DNA from: Megascapheus bottae
Lineage: Eukaryota; Chordata; Mammalia; Rodentia; Geomyidae
Direction of reading: 5' to 3'
DNA length: 64,000 nt
Assembly (NCBI GenBank): GCA_024803745.1
Contig: JANJXV010000037.1
Span: 1,611,001 to 1,675,000, forward strand
Shown here: piece after piece, positions 63,894 through 64,000 of the stretch
Layout of the letters: every line of letters starts with the position of its first letter
Position numbering within the stretch: the first letter of the stretch is position 1
Notes under the pieces: generated by a model
Databases searched by the model: none
What the model was told of the DNA's origin: nothing
What the model saw: only the letters and a program-made list of their open reading frames with translations
Program-made: the position numbers and the translations under genes

Positions 63894-64000
63894 GGGCCAG
63901 GAGCATAGCCTAGTGGTAGCGCACTCACGTAGCATGCATGAAGCCCTGGGTTCGATTCCCTGGAACCACATACACAGAAAAATATGGTAGTGGCACTGTG
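63894..64000 (+). repeat. SINE, ID-left dimer, cut by window end
   Basis: gggccaggagcatagcctag left half and the first bases of the right monomer (gtagtggcactgtg). Confidence 0.9.

Overview
This window is mammalian nuclear DNA, almost certainly from a rodent. It holds one protein-coding gene on the + strand: PDE6A, the alpha catalytic subunit of the rod photoreceptor cGMP phosphodiesterase. Its start codon (9969) and first 13 coding exons are present. The last exon in view ends at 63764, with 576 codons read and the frame open. By residue numbering this is about two thirds of the roughly 860-residue protein; the rest of the catalytic domain and the C-terminal lipidation signal lie beyond the right edge. 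No second gene, RNA gene, CRISPR array or prokaryotic-type system was found.

Organism. The interspersed repeats are diagnostic. The commonest are two dimeric SINE types. One has an ID-like, tRNA-Ala-derived left half (27 copies counted by eye). The other has a 7SL/B1-like left half (about 42 full or partial copies). The first fits the published description of the IDL-Geo SINE, which is restricted to Geomyoidea (kangaroo rats, pocket mice, pocket gophers), so I infer a geomyoid rodent. The species cannot be named from the sequence alone.

Layout. 1-9968 is upstream intergenic DNA, with SINEs, an ERVL-MaLR-type solo LTR, LINE-1 3' ends and microsatellites. It ends in a probable rod promoter with two CRX-type TAATCC sites. 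9969-10442 is exon 1 (158 codons). Introns 1, 4, 5 and 6 are large (about 9-12 kb) and repeat-packed. They include two old LINE-1 copies shredded by later SINEs, one on - (about 24180-26150) and one on + (about 45240-51790). Exons 8-13 are compact, all within about 5 kb (58706-63764). All 12 complete introns have GT-AG ends and the reading frame is continuous throughout.

How it works together. Exons 1-4 encode the N-terminal region and GAF-A (the non-catalytic cGMP-binding domain), exons 5-9 the linker and GAF-B, exons 10-12 the linker into the catalytic domain, and exon 13 the first HD-type motif (HNWRH, His559 and His563 by residue count). The items most worth a second look are the sharing of one right monomer by two SINE families, a LINE-1 fragment lying against the exon 7 splice acceptor, and inverted SINEs tightly bracketing the frame-breaking 65-nt exon 6. 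I found no convincing undescribed biological system.
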